A stretch of DNA of 64,000 bases from Bradyrhizobium erythrophlei (GCF_900129505.1 NZ_LT670818.1:2728001-2792000), one strand, 5' to 3'. Shown: positions 17,392-32,436, numbered from the stretch's first letter. Made by a program: numbers and translations. Notes: generated by a model from the sequence alone, not told the origin.

Positions 17392-18081
17392 ATGCTGGCA
17401 ATCTCCGATCTGCACGTTGCCTACGGCCAGAGCGAGGTGCTGCACGGCCTCAACGTCTCGGTGGCGCAAAACGAGATCGTGGCCATCATGGGCCGCAACG
17501 GCATGGGCAAGACCACGCTGATGAAGTCGCTGATGGGGATCGTGCCGACCAAGAGCGGTTCGGTGTCGATGGACGGTGCCGAGCTCTCCAGCATGAAGAG
17601 CTACGAACGCGTGGCCAAGGGTCTCGCCTACGTGCCGCAGGGCCGGATGATCTTCTCCACCATGACGGTGAAGGAGAACATCGAGACCGGCCTCGTGGTG
17701 TCTGGCGAGACCGAGGTGCCGGGCAGCATCTACGAGCTGTTTCCGGTGCTGCTGGAGATGAAGAACCGCCGCGGCGGCAACCTGTCCGGCGGGCAGCAGC
17801 AGCAACTCGCGATCGCACGGGCGCTGGTCACCAAGCCGAAGGTGCTGCTGCTGGACGAGCCCACCGAGGGTATCCAGCCCTCGATCATCAAGGACATGGC
17901 GCGCACGCTGAAGCGCATTCGCGACGAGCGCGGATTGTCGATCGTGGTCTCCGAGCAGGTGCTGAGTTTCGCGCTCGATATCGCCGACCGCGTGCTCGTG
18001 ATCGAGAACGGCGAGATCGTGCGCGACGACAAGCGTGACACCGTCGATGCCGCGCAGGTCTCGAAATATCTGTCTGTCTAA
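17392..18081 (+). CDS. urtE: Urea/amide ABC transporter ATP-binding protein, UrtE type
   Basis: The 229-residue ABC ATPase has Walker A GRNGMGKTT near 35-43, with the Met typical of UrtE/LivF. It has VPQGRMIFSTMTVKENI as Q-loop region, signature LSGGQQQQLAIARAL, Walker B VLLLDEPTEGIQPS, and a Gln at the switch position (VVSEQVLSF). AAGGATAAGGAA upstream provides the ribosome site. It completes the two-permease, two-ATPase transporter and is followed after 31 bases by formamidase. Confidence 0.88.
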   Translation: MLAISDLHVAYGQSEVLHGLNVSVAQNEIVAIMGRNGMGKTTLMKSLMGIVPTKSGSVSMDGAELSSMKSYERVAKGLAYVPQGRMIFSTMTVKENIETGLVVSGETEVPGSIYELFPVLLEMKNRRGGNLSGGQQQQLAIARALVTKPKVLLLDEPTEGIQPSIIKDMARTLKRIRDERGLSIVVSEQVLSFALDIADRVLVIENGEIVRDDKRDTVDAAQVSKYLSV

Positions 18082-18112
18082 CCGTAACAGCTTGTAAAAA
18101 GGGGAGCTTTTG

Positions 18113-19342
18113 ATGCCAGAAACACTGATCAAGGTCGATCTGTCGCAATCGGCCTACGATAACGATATGATTCATAATCGCTGGCATCCGGACGTGCCGA
18201 TGGTGGCGTGGGTCAATCCCGGCGATGACTTCATCGTCGAGACCTACGACTGGACTGGCGGCTTCATCAAGAACAACGACTCCGCCGACGACGTGCGCGA
18301 CATCGACCTGTCGATCGTGCACTTCCTGTCCGGCCCGATCGGCGTCAAGGGCGCCGAGCCCGGCGACCTGCTGGTGGTCGATCTGCTCGACGTCGGCCCG
18401 GTGAAGGAAAGCCTCTGGGGTTTTAACGGCTTCTTCTCCAAGCAGAACGGCGGTGGCTTCCTGACCGATCACTTCCCGCTGGCGCAGAAGTCGATCTGGG
18501 ACTTCAAGGGCATGTACACCTCCTCGCGCCACGTTCCCGGCGTTAATTTTGCGGGGTTAATCCATCCCGGCCTGATCGGCTGTCTGCCCGATCCGAAACT
18601 GCTCGCGACCTGGAACGAGCGCGAGACCGCTCTGATCGCGACCAATCCGACCCGGGTGCCGGGGCTTGCCAACCCGCCGTTCGGCCCGACCGCGCACATG
18701 GGCCGCTTGAAGGGCGACGCCAAGGCGAAGGCCGCGGCGGAAGGCGCCCGCACGGTGCCGCCGCGCGAGCATGGCGGCAATTGCGACATCAAGGATCTGT
18801 CGCGCGGTTCGAAGATCTACTTCCCGGTCTACGTGCCCGGCGGCGGCCTCTCGATGGGCGATCTGCACTTCAGCCAGGGCGACGGCGAGATCACCTTCTG
18901 CGGCGCGATCGAGATGGCCGGCTGGCTGCATCTCAAGGTCGAAATCATCAAGGACGGCGTGTCGAAATACGGCATCAAGAACCCCGTATTCAAGCCGTCG
19001 CCGGTGACGCCGAACTACAAGGACTACCTGATCTTCGAAGGCATCTCGGTCGACGAAGCCGGCAAGCAGCACTACCTCGACGTGCATATCGCCTATCGGC
19101 AGGCCTGTTTGAACGCGATCGAATATCTGAAGAAGTTCGGCTATTCGGGTGCGCAGGCCTATTCGATCCTCGGCACCGCGCCCTGCCAGGGCCATATCTC
19201 CGGGGTGGTCGACGTGCCCAACGCCTGCGCGACGCTGTGGCTACCGACGGAGATCTTCGACTTCGACATCATGCCGTCGTCGGCCGGCCCGATCAAACAC
19301 ATCAGGGGGGACATCCAGATGCCGCTGTCCCAGGACAAGTAA
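18113..19342 (+). CDS. fmdA: Formamidase (acetamidase/formamidase family)
   Basis: The 409-residue protein matches FmdA along its whole length: NRWHPDVPMVAWVNPGDDF near 20-38, DIDLSIVHFLSGPIGVKGAEPGDLLVVDLLDV, CLPDPKLL, PREHGGNCDIKDLSRGSKIYFPVYVPGG and SMGDLHFSQGDGEI. The enzyme hydrolyses formamide to formate and ammonia in the cytoplasm. The ATG follows GGGGAGCTTTTG; a TTG one codon earlier is less likely. It lies directly downstream of the amide transporter, so the operon takes up and cleaves the same class of substrate as a nitrogen source. Confidence 0.93.
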   Translation: MPETLIKVDLSQSAYDNDMIHNRWHPDVPMVAWVNPGDDFIVETYDWTGGFIKNNDSADDVRDIDLSIVHFLSGPIGVKGAEPGDLLVVDLLDVGPVKESLWGFNGFFSKQNGGGFLTDHFPLAQKSIWDFKGMYTSSRHVPGVNFAGLIHPGLIGCLPDPKLLATWNERETALIATNPTRVPGLANPPFGPTAHMGRLKGDAKAKAAAEGARTVPPREHGGNCDIKDLSRGSKIYFPVYVPGGGLSMGDLHFSQGDGEITFCGAIEMAGWLHLKVEIIKDGVSKYGIKNPVFKPSPVTPNYKDYLIFEGISVDEAGKQHYLDVHIAYRQACLNAIEYLKKFGYSGAQAYSILGTAPCQGHISGVVDVPNACATLWLPTEIFDFDIMPSSAGPIKHIRGDIQMPLSQDK

Positions 19343-19430
19343 TCCCTGCGCGACGGGGTGCGGGACGGCCGCGTATCCGCCGCCCCGCATCCGCTGTCGC
19401 GGCCACCAAAATTGCGCAAGGGGAAGCAAA

Positions 19431-19769
19431 ATGCCGGTCTATGAATATCTCTGTAACGATTGCGGCCCGTTCACCGACATGCGGCCGATGTCGGAATGCG
19501 ACGAGCCACAGGACTGCCCGCAATGCGCGGGCGAAGCGCCCAGGGTGATCCTGACCGCGCCGAATTTCTTCTGCATGCCCACCGACAAGCGCAAGGCCCA
19601 CGCCACCAATGAGCGCTCGGCCAACGCGCCCAAGACCGTCGGCGAGTACAAGGCCTCGCACGGCCCAGGCTGCGGCTGCTGCTCGACCAAGCCGTCGCGT
19701 CTGGTCAAGAAAACCGCGACCGGCAGCAAGAGTTTTCCGACCGCACGTCCGTGGATGATCAGCCACTGA
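19431..19769 (+). CDS. fmdB: FmdB-family zinc-ribbon protein
   Basis: The 112-residue protein starts MPVYEYLCNDCG, the invariant FmdB start. It has a second pair CPQC near 28-31 and a third Cys group CGCC near 84-87. The first four Cys form a zinc ribbon. In Methylophilus methylotrophus fmdB accompanies fmdA and was proposed to be regulatory; the biochemical role is not settled. AAGGGGAAGC precedes the ATG, 88 bases after fmdA. It ends the operon. Confidence 0.88.
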   Translation: MPVYEYLCNDCGPFTDMRPMSECDEPQDCPQCAGEAPRVILTAPNFFCMPTDKRKAHATNERSANAPKTVGEYKASHGPGCGCCSTKPSRLVKKTATGSKSFPTARPWMISH

Positions 19770-19810
19770 TTCCGGAATCTCGAAGCCAGGACTTCCCAGG
19801 TCCTTGGCTC

Positions 19811-19942
19811 CATCCTTCGAGACGCATCGCGGAGCCTGTCATCGGGCGCGCATTCGCGCGACCCGTTGGCGATGCTCTTCAGGATGAGGTCTTGGTTCCT
19901 CATGGTGAGGAGCGCGTCTTCGCGCATCTCGAACCATGAGGC
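19811..19942. repeat. Dispersed repeat, CCTTCGAGACGC / CTCATGGTGAGGAGC family (copy 1)
   Basis: This occupies most of the gap between fmdB and the convergent kinase gene. The blocks CCATCCTTCGAGACGC, CTTCAGGATGAGG, CCTCATGGTGAGGAGCGCG and TCTCGAACCATGAGG are mutually complementary in part. The same blocks occur in a shorter copy at 47622-47694. The convergent location fits a terminator role. Confidence 0.65.
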
Positions 19943-19980
19943 CCCGGACGCGTGGATGGCAAGGCTCAACGGGAATAAAG

Positions 19981-21474
19981 CTAGCTCAGCCGGCTGCCGC
20001 CCACGGCGAGGCTAGGTCGCGGGTTGAGCTGCCGGGTGGCGATATCCGGCGTTAGCGGCACCGACAGGCGGCAGATCAGGCCTTCGGAGCGCCAGTTGAA
20101 ATCGGCCTGTCCGCCGAGCTGGGATTCGATGGAGGCGATCACGCTTCTGGTTCCGAAGCCGCGCGAGGCCGGCTTTTCGACCAGCGGGCCGTCCTTCTCC
20201 TCCCAAACCAGTTCGAGAGCGTCGCCCTCGATTCCCCAGTGGAGGGAGAGCCGGCCGGACAATGTCGACAGCGCGCCATATTTTGCCGAATTGGTGACGA
20301 GCTCGTGCAAAACCAGCGCCAGCGTCTGCGCGGTCGCGGGCTGCAGCTGAATGTCGGTGCCGCGGAAGCTGATCTGGTCGCCGGTCGCATAGGGGGCGAG
20401 CTCTTCGTCCACCAGCTTGCCAATTTCGGCGCCCTGCCAGCTCGACAGCGAAAGAATGGTGTGCACGCGCGCCAGCGCGCTGATCCGCCCCTCCACGGCC
20501 TGGACATAGGCCTTGATGGTTTCGCCCCGCGTCAGCCGGACGATGGATTGGGCCAGCGCCAGCGCATTCTTGGCGCGGTGATCGACTTCCCGGGCCAGCA
20601 GGCTCTGGCGCTCCTCGGCGCGTTTCCGTTCGGTGATATCGACGGTGACGCCGCTGATGCGCGCCACGCGGCCGGCCCTGTCGACGGTCGCGGCCGCCGT
20701 GCCGACGCACCAGCGGACTTCGCCGTCCGGCCGGGTGACCCGAAACTCCGCCTCATAAGACCGTGCGCCCTTGCTGAACTGGGCGATGGCCTTGCGCAAT
20801 TCGTCGAGATCGTCCGGATGCAGCAGAGCCTCGACATTCGCCGTCGTCACCGCGAAGCTCTTCGGGTCGAGCCCGAAGATGCGGTACTGGCCTTCGTCCC
20901 ACATCCAGTCGCCATTGATCCAGTCCCAGTCCCAGGACCCCATGCTGCCGGCGGCGAGCGCCAGGCTGCGGCGCTGTTCGCTTTCCTTGAGCCTTGCGGT
21001 GGATTCCTCCAGCTCCGCGGTGCGCGCGCGAACGCGATCCTCGAGCTCGGCATTGAACCGCTCGAGCTGCCGGGTCTTGCGATAGAGTTCGGCGAAGATC
21101 CTGATTTTCGCGCGCAACACCTCGGGGATGACCGGCACCGGAACGTAGTCGACCGCGCCCATCTCGTAGCCGCGCAGCCGGTCGATGTCGCTGACCTGGA
21201 TCGCCGAGATGAAGATCATGGCGGTCTTCTGGAAACGGGGATGCTCGCGGATCATGGCAGCGAGCTCGAAGCCGTCGAGTTCCGGCATGCAGACGTCGAC
21301 CAGGATGACCGCGACCTCGTTCTTGAGCAGATATTCCAGCGCCTCGCGGCCCGAGGTCGCTACCGCAAGATTCTCGCCGAGCTCCTTCAGGATCACCTCA
21401 TAGGCGAGCAGCTTGGCGGGCTGATCGTCGACCAGGAGGATGTTTACCTTTTCATGGTCCATCATCGAATGCAC
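19981..21474 (-). CDS. Receiver-PAS-HWE histidine kinase
   Basis: The 497-residue soluble protein (GTG start 21474, or ATG at codons 4-5) has a receiver at ~10-125 with ILLVDDQ and phospho-Asp in VILVDVCMPELDG. A coiled coil follows at ~130-170, then a PAS/PAC region at ~175-290 (SWDWDWINGDWMWDEGQYRIFG, then FRVTRPDGEVRW, then VDITERKRAEE). The C-terminus is an HWE-family kinase: REVDHRAKNALALAQSIVRLT (His near 305), HELVTNSAKYGALS and LVWEEKDGP. HWE kinases often feed general stress or light signalling in alphaproteobacteria. It begins 3 bases after the HAMP-array kinase stops, so the two are one operon and probably one relay. Confidence 0.88.
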   Translation of the reverse strand: MHSMMDHEKVNILLVDDQPAKLLAYEVILKELGENLAVATSGREALEYLLKNEVAVILVDVCMPELDGFELAAMIREHPRFQKTAMIFISAIQVSDIDRLRGYEMGAVDYVPVPVIPEVLRAKIRIFAELYRKTRQLERFNAELEDRVRARTAELEESTARLKESEQRRSLALAAGSMGSWDWDWINGDWMWDEGQYRIFGLDPKSFAVTTANVEALLHPDDLDELRKAIAQFSKGARSYEAEFRVTRPDGEVRWCVGTAAATVDRAGRVARISGVTVDITERKRAEERQSLLAREVDHRAKNALALAQSIVRLTRGETIKAYVQAVEGRISALARVHTILSLSSWQGAEIGKLVDEELAPYATGDQISFRGTDIQLQPATAQTLALVLHELVTNSAKYGALSTLSGRLSLHWGIEGDALELVWEEKDGPLVEKPASRGFGTRSVIASIESQLGGQADFNWRSEGLICRLSVPLTPDIATRQLNPRPSLAVGGSRLS

Positions 21475-21477
21475 CGG

Positions 21478-27762
<6,285 letters not shown>

Positions 27763-27887
27763 GAAGTTCCCCTCGAGAAAGCGGAAGCGTGCTCGCATCC
27801 GCGCGGGAGCGAGTCGTTATTTTTATACCATCAGATCGCCAGGCGGTCGCGACGCAAGAAGAATACTTTAAATATTACAGGTGCTTA

Positions 27888-27968
27888 GGTTCCGCATTTT
27901 GAACCAGCCGGAACAATTCCGCTGTGGAACTTTTGTTCCATCGAGGAATTAAAATTATTCGTTGGAAC
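27888..27968. promoter_or_regulatory. Cluster of GGAAC/GTTCC dyads upstream of the HAMP-array kinase
   Basis: Seen in 80 bp: GGTTC-N8-GAACC (27888-27905), GGAAC-A-ATTCC (27910-27920, imperfect), the perfect TGGAAC-TTTT-GTTCCA (27925-27940) and a further GGAAC at 27964-27968. They begin 126 bases before the kinase ATG, in a locally AT-rich stretch (TTAAATATTACAG). Spacing does not fit the EcfG promoter (GGAAC-N16/17-GTT) or the alphaproteobacterial SOS box (GTTC-N7-GTTC). A cooperative repressor or activator site is the simplest reading. Confidence 0.5.
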
Positions 27969-28075
27969 ATTCTTGGCGATTGAGGAGGGGTGAGGGCGTC
28001 ACTTTTGCGGTGAGAATCGCATAGATTCCGGTGTGCATCCCCTGCTGGTTCTTGCGGCGGAACCGGGGAGGCGAT

Positions 28076-28912
28076 TTATTGCCGCTTCTGGTTCGGTTTT
28101 CCCGGCGGGGGCGGGTTGCCGACGCCGACGGCCTGCGGATCGAATTTGCGGGTGACCTTGACGGCCGCCTCGCTGATGTCGAGCAGCGAGCGGCGGCCCT
28201 CCTCCATCACGGTGGCGGACTTCCTGTTGAAGCTGTCGGCCAGTTCGCGGATCGTCTTCACCGTTTCGAACAATTCATCGGGCTTGCCGTTCGCCAGCCC
28301 CGGCACGATGGTGTCGACCTTGGTCATGGCGCTGTCGATGCCGGCAAACGCATCGTCGGCCTTGCGCATGATGCTCTCGATCGCGTCACCCTTGCTCGCC
28401 AGCGACGCCGTATAGGTCTCGAAGTTCAGCAGCGCATCCTTCACCATCGACTGGTTGCCGACGAGGATGCGGTCGACATTGTGCAGGGAGTCGCGGATCG
28501 ACTCGATTTCGCGGAGATCGGCGGTCAGGATTGGAATGCCGTCTTCATCCAGCGGCACCGGCGCCGCGGCGGCCGCGCCGCCGGTCAGCGCTATCGCCGC
28601 CAGCCCGGTCAGGCCCTGGAATTCCACGCCGACCACCGTGTCCTTGCGGATCGGGGCGTTATTGTCGACCGTGACGAGGGCGACAATCTTGCGCGGGTTG
28701 TCCAGCTTGAGGGATTTTATCTCGCCGATCTGGACGCCGTCGAAGTTCACGCTGCCGCCCCTGCGCAGACCGCTGGCGGAGCCTTCGAACACAATGCGAA
28801 GCGGGCTTTGCTGCCGCAGCGCGTGGATTTTCTGGTACCCGAGCAGGCCGGCAAACGCCGCGGCGATCAACGCCAGCGTCGTCGATCCGATCATGAGGTT
28901 GCTCTTCACCAT
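28076..28912 (-). CDS. MCE-domain (MlaD-like) transport accessory protein
   Basis: The 278-residue protein has an N-terminal membrane anchor (LMIGSTTLALIAAAFAGLLGY). An MCE domain at ~38-115 follows (RIVFEGSASGLRRGGSVNFDGVQIGEIKSLKL, then FQGLTGLAAIAL). A helical tail (~140-250) and a Pro-rich end come after. MCE proteins form rings that shuttle lipids or steroids between membranes, usually beside a YrbE permease and an MlaF ATPase; none is adjacent here, so it may serve a remote system. The frame is open for another 85 codons upstream, but that region is the repeat element; ATG 28912 starts at the anchor. Confidence 0.82.
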   Translation of the reverse strand: MVKSNLMIGSTTLALIAAAFAGLLGYQKIHALRQQSPLRIVFEGSASGLRRGGSVNFDGVQIGEIKSLKLDNPRKIVALVTVDNNAPIRKDTVVGVEFQGLTGLAAIALTGGAAAAAPVPLDEDGIPILTADLREIESIRDSLHNVDRILVGNQSMVKDALLNFETYTASLASKGDAIESIMRKADDAFAGIDSAMTKVDTIVPGLANGKPDELFETVKTIRELADSFNRKSATVMEEGRRSLLDISEAAVKVTRKFDPQAVGVGNPPPPGKPNQKRQ

Positions 28913-28960
28913 CCTCCGATTGTAAGGGCAAAGCCGCGCGGGTGAAAGGCGCGCTTTCAC

Positions 28961-29109
28961 CCCTCCTCCCGCGAAGCGGTGGGGAGGGGCCGGGGGTGGG
29001 GGGTCTCTCCGCGCGTTCGATTTCTCATTTCGGTAAGAATCTGCCGAGGCACCCCCCACCCCCGGCCCCTCCCCGCCACGCGGCTTGCGCCGCGCGGGGG
29101 GAGGGGAGG
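28961..29109. repeat. Dispersed G/C-arm palindrome (copy 2, variant loop)
   Basis: GGGGAGGGGCCGGGGGTGGG at the left is mirrored by CACCCCCGGCCCCTCCCC at the right. The outer CCTCCTCCCGCGAAGCGG and CGCGCGGGGGGAGGGGAGG complete the fold. The ~50-nt loop differs from that of the copies at 46, 47 and 56 kb. It lies between the LivF stop and the MCE start, both on the minus strand. Confidence 0.75.
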
Positions 29110-29151
29110 TAGTTGGCGGCAGTTCGTGTCGTCGGAGTCGGCGCGATCGCC

Positions 29152-29874
29152 TTACGTCAGCGTCCATTCCTCGGCGCTGGCGCCCGCAAGCGCCCGGACC
29201 CGGCCCTCGTCGGCGGCAAGCTCTTTGGCCGCTCCCGAATAGACAACGATGCCGTCGTCAAGCACATACGCGTCGTCGGCGATTTCCAGGCTCATCCGGG
29301 CATTCTGCTCGACCAGCAGAACCGAGATGCCCTCGGCCTTCATCTGCTGGACGATGCGGAACACTTCGCGCACGATCAGCGGCGCCAGGCCCTGCGAGGG
29401 TTCATCGAGAATCAAAAGCCTCGGGTTCAACAGCAGCGCGCGCCCGATCGACAGCATCTCCTGCTCGCCGCCGGAGAGCTGGCGGCCCCGGTTGGACTTG
29501 CGCTCCTCGAGCCGCGGAAACAGCTGGTAGATCCGCTCGATAGTCCACGGCCCCCCGCGTTCGAGCGGGACTTTGAGGTTTTCCTCGACGCTGAGATTGG
29601 CGAAGATGCGCCGGCCTTCGGGCACGTAGCCGACGCCTGCGGCCGCGACGCGGAAGGTCGGCCAGCGCGTGGTTTCCTTGCCGAACACCGTGATCTTGCC
29701 TTCACGCGCCGGCGTCAGGCCCATCAGGCTGCGCAGCGTCGTGGTCTTGCCGGCACCGTTGCGTCCCAACAGCGCGGTGATCTTGCCTTCGGCGACGCTG
29801 AGGCTGACGCCATGAAGGATATGGCTCTTGCCGTAATAGGTGTGGAGGCCTTCGGCTGTCAGGGCTGCGGTCAT
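29152..29874 (-). CDS. livF: Branched-chain-type ABC transporter ATP-binding protein, LivF type
   Basis: The 240-residue ATPase has Walker A GRNGAGKTT near 36-44, VGYVPEGRRIFANLSVEENL, signature LSGGEQEMLSIGRAL, Walker B LLILDEPSQGLAPL and VEQNARMSL at the switch. The ATG overlaps the LivG stop by four bases (ATGA). It is last of a five- or six-gene leftward operon. The substrate depends on the two binding proteins upstream. Confidence 0.88.
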   Translation of the reverse strand: MTAALTAEGLHTYYGKSHILHGVSLSVAEGKITALLGRNGAGKTTTLRSLMGLTPAREGKITVFGKETTRWPTFRVAAAGVGYVPEGRRIFANLSVEENLKVPLERGGPWTIERIYQLFPRLEERKSNRGRQLSGGEQEMLSIGRALLLNPRLLILDEPSQGLAPLIVREVFRIVQQMKAEGISVLLVEQNARMSLEIADDAYVLDDGIVVYSGAAKELAADEGRVRALAGASAEEWTLT

Positions 29875-30620
29875 GCGGCATTGCCCAGATAAGCGGCCTG
29901 CACGGTCTCGTTGGCGGCGATCTCCTGCGGCGTACCTTGTGCCAGCATCCTGCCCTGGTCGAGCACGCAGATGCGGTCGGCGAGGTGAAACACCACGCGC
30001 ATGTCGTGCTCGATCAGCACGATGGTGTAGTTGGAGTCGCGGTGCAGCCGGCGAATCAGCTGGGTGATCTGAAACGTTTCCTGGTCGCCCATGCCGGCGG
30101 TCGGTTCGTCGAGCAGCAACAGATGCGGCTTCAAGGCCAGCGCCATCGCGATCTCGGCGGCGCGCTGGTCGCCATGCGCGAGCTCGCCGACCAGCCGGTT
30201 CGTTTTGTTTTCCAGCGAAACCAGTTTCAGCATCTCCTCGACGCGGGCATGGACCTGGGCTGCCTCGACGCCGTTGATCCAGGGCCGTAAGCGGTAGCCG
30301 CCGGCCACTTCAGCCGCGATGCGGACGTTTTCGAACACCGTGAGCTCGGGGAAGATCTCGGTGATCTGGAAGGTGCGGGCCATGCCGGTGGCGACCCGCT
30401 CATGGGTGGAAAGTCTCGTGATGTCGCGGCCGTCGAAAATGATGGAGCCCGAGGTCGGCGGAAAAAATCCCGAGATCAGGTTGAAGAAGGTGGTCTTGCC
30501 GGCGCCATTCGGTCCGATGATCGCGCACAATTCGCCCTTCGCCACCGACAGCGAGACGTCGCGCACCGCCACGAGATTGCCGAACCGCTTGGTGACGTTG
30601 TTGATATCGAGAACGTTCAT
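29871..30620 (-). CDS. livG: Branched-chain-type ABC transporter ATP-binding protein, LivG type
   Basis: The 249-residue ATPase starts at MNVLDINNVTKRFGNLVAV. Walker A is GPNGAGKTT near 36-44, followed by ARTFQITEIFPELTVFENVRIAAE as Q-loop region. The signature is degenerate, LAHGDQRAAEIAMAL, which is usual for LivG. Walker B is LLLLDEPTAGM and the switch is LIEHDMRVV. It overlaps LivM upstream and LivF downstream by four bases each. The upstream continuation of this frame only mirrors livM. Confidence 0.88.
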   Translation of the reverse strand: MNVLDINNVTKRFGNLVAVRDVSLSVAKGELCAIIGPNGAGKTTFFNLISGFFPPTSGSIIFDGRDITRLSTHERVATGMARTFQITEIFPELTVFENVRIAAEVAGGYRLRPWINGVEAAQVHARVEEMLKLVSLENKTNRLVGELAHGDQRAAEIAMALALKPHLLLLDEPTAGMGDQETFQITQLIRRLHRDSNYTIVLIEHDMRVVFHLADRICVLDQGRMLAQGTPQEIAANETVQAAYLGNAA

Positions 30621-31570
30621 GCCTTGCTCCGTTGCAGGAAGCCCAATAGTCCGCGCGGGAAGAACAGCACGACCAGGACGAACAGGAGGCCGACGAACGA
30701 CATCCAGTTGACGGTGATGCTCGACAGGTAATCCTGCAGCACCACGAACACGGCCGCGCCGAGCAGCGGTCCCCAGAAGCTGCGCATGCCGCCCATCACC
30801 GCCATCATGACGAAATCGCCGGACTGGCTGTAATGCAGGCCCCTCGGGTCGGCGAAATTGTTGACCAGCGCATAGAGCGCGCCGGCAAACCCCATGAAGA
30901 AGCAGGATAGGGTGAAGGCGATCCAGATGTGGCGTTCGACGGGAATGCCGAGGAAGCGGGCGCGGCGCTCGTTCTCGCGGATCGCGATCATGGTGCGGCC
31001 GAACGGCGAGCGCAGGATGAAGGCCATGGCGCCGATGGCGAGCGCGAAACAGAACAGCACGAAGTAATAGAAATTGTTGGCGCTGGAGAGAATGTCGACC
31101 TTGAAGGCGCCGAAATCGAGCGGCTGGCGCGAAAAGCCGCGCAAGCCGTCGTCGCCGCCGGTCAGCGAGCTCCACTGGAAGGCGATGTAGTAAAACACCT
31201 GGCCGAACGCGATCGTCACCATGGCGAAATAGACGCCGCGCCGCCGCACGATCAGGGTGCCGAGGATGGCGCCGGAAAGGCCGCCCAGCAGCATCCCTGC
31301 GATCAGCGCCAGCGGCGTGCTGAGCGCGACGAATTTCAGCGCCAGTCCGGCGCCATAGGCGCCGAGGCCGAAATAGGCGGCATGGCCGAACGACAGCACG
31401 CCGGTAAAGCCCAGCAGGAAATTCAGCGACATCGCCGCCAGCCCGAGCACCAGCACGCGGGTGGCGAGCGCGGTATAGCCGCCGAGCGGCACCATCCAAT
31501 AGGGGGCGAGCAGCAGGGCTGCCCAGATCGCTGCCAGCGCGATCGCTTTACGGGTTTTCTCGGCACTCAA
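30617..31570 (-). CDS. livM: Branched-chain-type ABC transporter permease, LivM type
   Basis: The 317-residue permease has ~9 hydrophobic helices. Family motifs are GFTGVLSFGHAAYFGLGAYGAGLAL near 54-78 and RENERRARFLGIPVERHIWIAFTLS near 200-224. Its start is TTG inside GAGTTGAGTG, overlapping the LivH stop (TTGA), so translation is coupled; no better ATG lies nearby. It forms the membrane pore with LivH. Confidence 0.85.
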   Translation of the reverse strand: MSAEKTRKAIALAAIWAALLLAPYWMVPLGGYTALATRVLVLGLAAMSLNFLLGFTGVLSFGHAAYFGLGAYGAGLALKFVALSTPLALIAGMLLGGLSGAILGTLIVRRRGVYFAMVTIAFGQVFYYIAFQWSSLTGGDDGLRGFSRQPLDFGAFKVDILSSANNFYYFVLFCFALAIGAMAFILRSPFGRTMIAIRENERRARFLGIPVERHIWIAFTLSCFFMGFAGALYALVNNFADPRGLHYSQSGDFVMMAVMGGMRSFWGPLLGAAVFVVLQDYLSSITVNWMSFVGLLFVLVVLFFPRGLLGFLQRSKA

Positions 31571-32436
31571 CTCATCATTCCTTCTTCGCCGAACAACCCG
31601 CGCGGACGGATGAGCAGGATCACCGCCATCATGACATAGATCACCGCCTCGCTGGCGGCCGGAAAGAATACCGCCGTCAATCCGGAGGCCACGCCGATCA
31701 AGAGGCCGCCGGCCAGGGTTCCCGGCAGGCTGCCGATGCCGCCGACGATGATGGCGATGAAGCTCGGCATCAACAGGCCAGTGCCCATGGTCGGTTCAAG
31801 GCCGAGTTGTCCCGCGGCGAGCACGCCGCTTAGACCGGCGAGAAAGATGCCGACCGCGAAATTCAGCGAGCGCAACATCTGCACGTTGATGCCCAGCGCC
31901 GCCACCGTATCGAGGTCGAGCGTGCCGGCGCGGATGCGAATGCCGAGCCGGGTGTAGCGCAACAGCAGAAACAATCCCGCCACCGCGATCATCACCACCG
32001 CCACCATGAACAGGCGGTAGCCGGTGATGAAGAACAATTCATTGCTCAGCGGCTGCGCCAGGAAGGCGGGGATGGTGACCGGCTTGCCTTGCGGGCCGAA
32101 GATGAACCGGGTGCCGTCCTCGATGATGAACGCCAGCCCGAAAGTGAGCAGCAGGCTGTAGAGCGGATCGCGTCCGTAGAGCGGCCGGATCAGCGCGCGT
32201 TCGACCGCAAGCCCGATGATCGCGGTCAAGGGCGGCGCCAGCAGCAGCGCGCCCCAGAAGCCGATATAGGGTGTGATCGTATAGGCGATGTAGCCGCCGA
32301 TGACGAGAAATCCGCCATGGGCGAAATTGATGACATTGCTCAGATTGAGGATGAGCGAGAGACCGAGCGCCATCAGCACGTAGAACGCGCCGATGATCAG
32401 CCCGTTGGTGACGTTAAACAGAAGCAGTTGCCACAT
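31567..32436 (-). CDS. livH: Branched-chain-type ABC transporter permease, LivH type
   Basis: The 289-residue permease begins MWQLLLFNVTNGLIIGAFYVLMALGLSLI. It has the motif NVINFAHGGFLVIGGYIAY near 33-51 and the loop TVAALGINVQMLRSLNFAVGIFLAGL near 180-205. It lies 79 bases after the first binding-protein gene of the operon and is coupled to LivM. Substrate specificity cannot be read from the permease. Confidence 0.88.
   Translation of the reverse strand: MWQLLLFNVTNGLIIGAFYVLMALGLSLILNLSNVINFAHGGFLVIGGYIAYTITPYIGFWGALLLAPPLTAIIGLAVERALIRPLYGRDPLYSLLLTFGLAFIIEDGTRFIFGPQGKPVTIPAFLAQPLSNELFFITGYRLFMVAVVMIAVAGLFLLLRYTRLGIRIRAGTLDLDTVAALGINVQMLRSLNFAVGIFLAGLSGVLAAGQLGLEPTMGTGLLMPSFIAIIVGGIGSLPGTLAGGLLIGVASGLTAVFFPAASEAVIYVMMAVILLIRPRGLFGEEGMMS

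Noticed and set aside
13083..18081. Firm assignment of the transporter to urea only
   Set aside because: UrtABCDE and amide (FmdDEF-type) transporters are homologous. fmdA and fmdB are downstream and no urease genes are in view.
27888..27968. EcfG general-stress promoter or LexA (SOS) box
   Set aside because: No GGAAC is followed by GTT at 16-17 bases on either strand, and no GTTC-N7-GTTC spacing is present.
28913..29167. Longer N-terminus of the MCE protein
   Set aside because: The extra 85 codons run through the palindromic repeat and give a Pro/Arg-rich tail before the membrane anchor.
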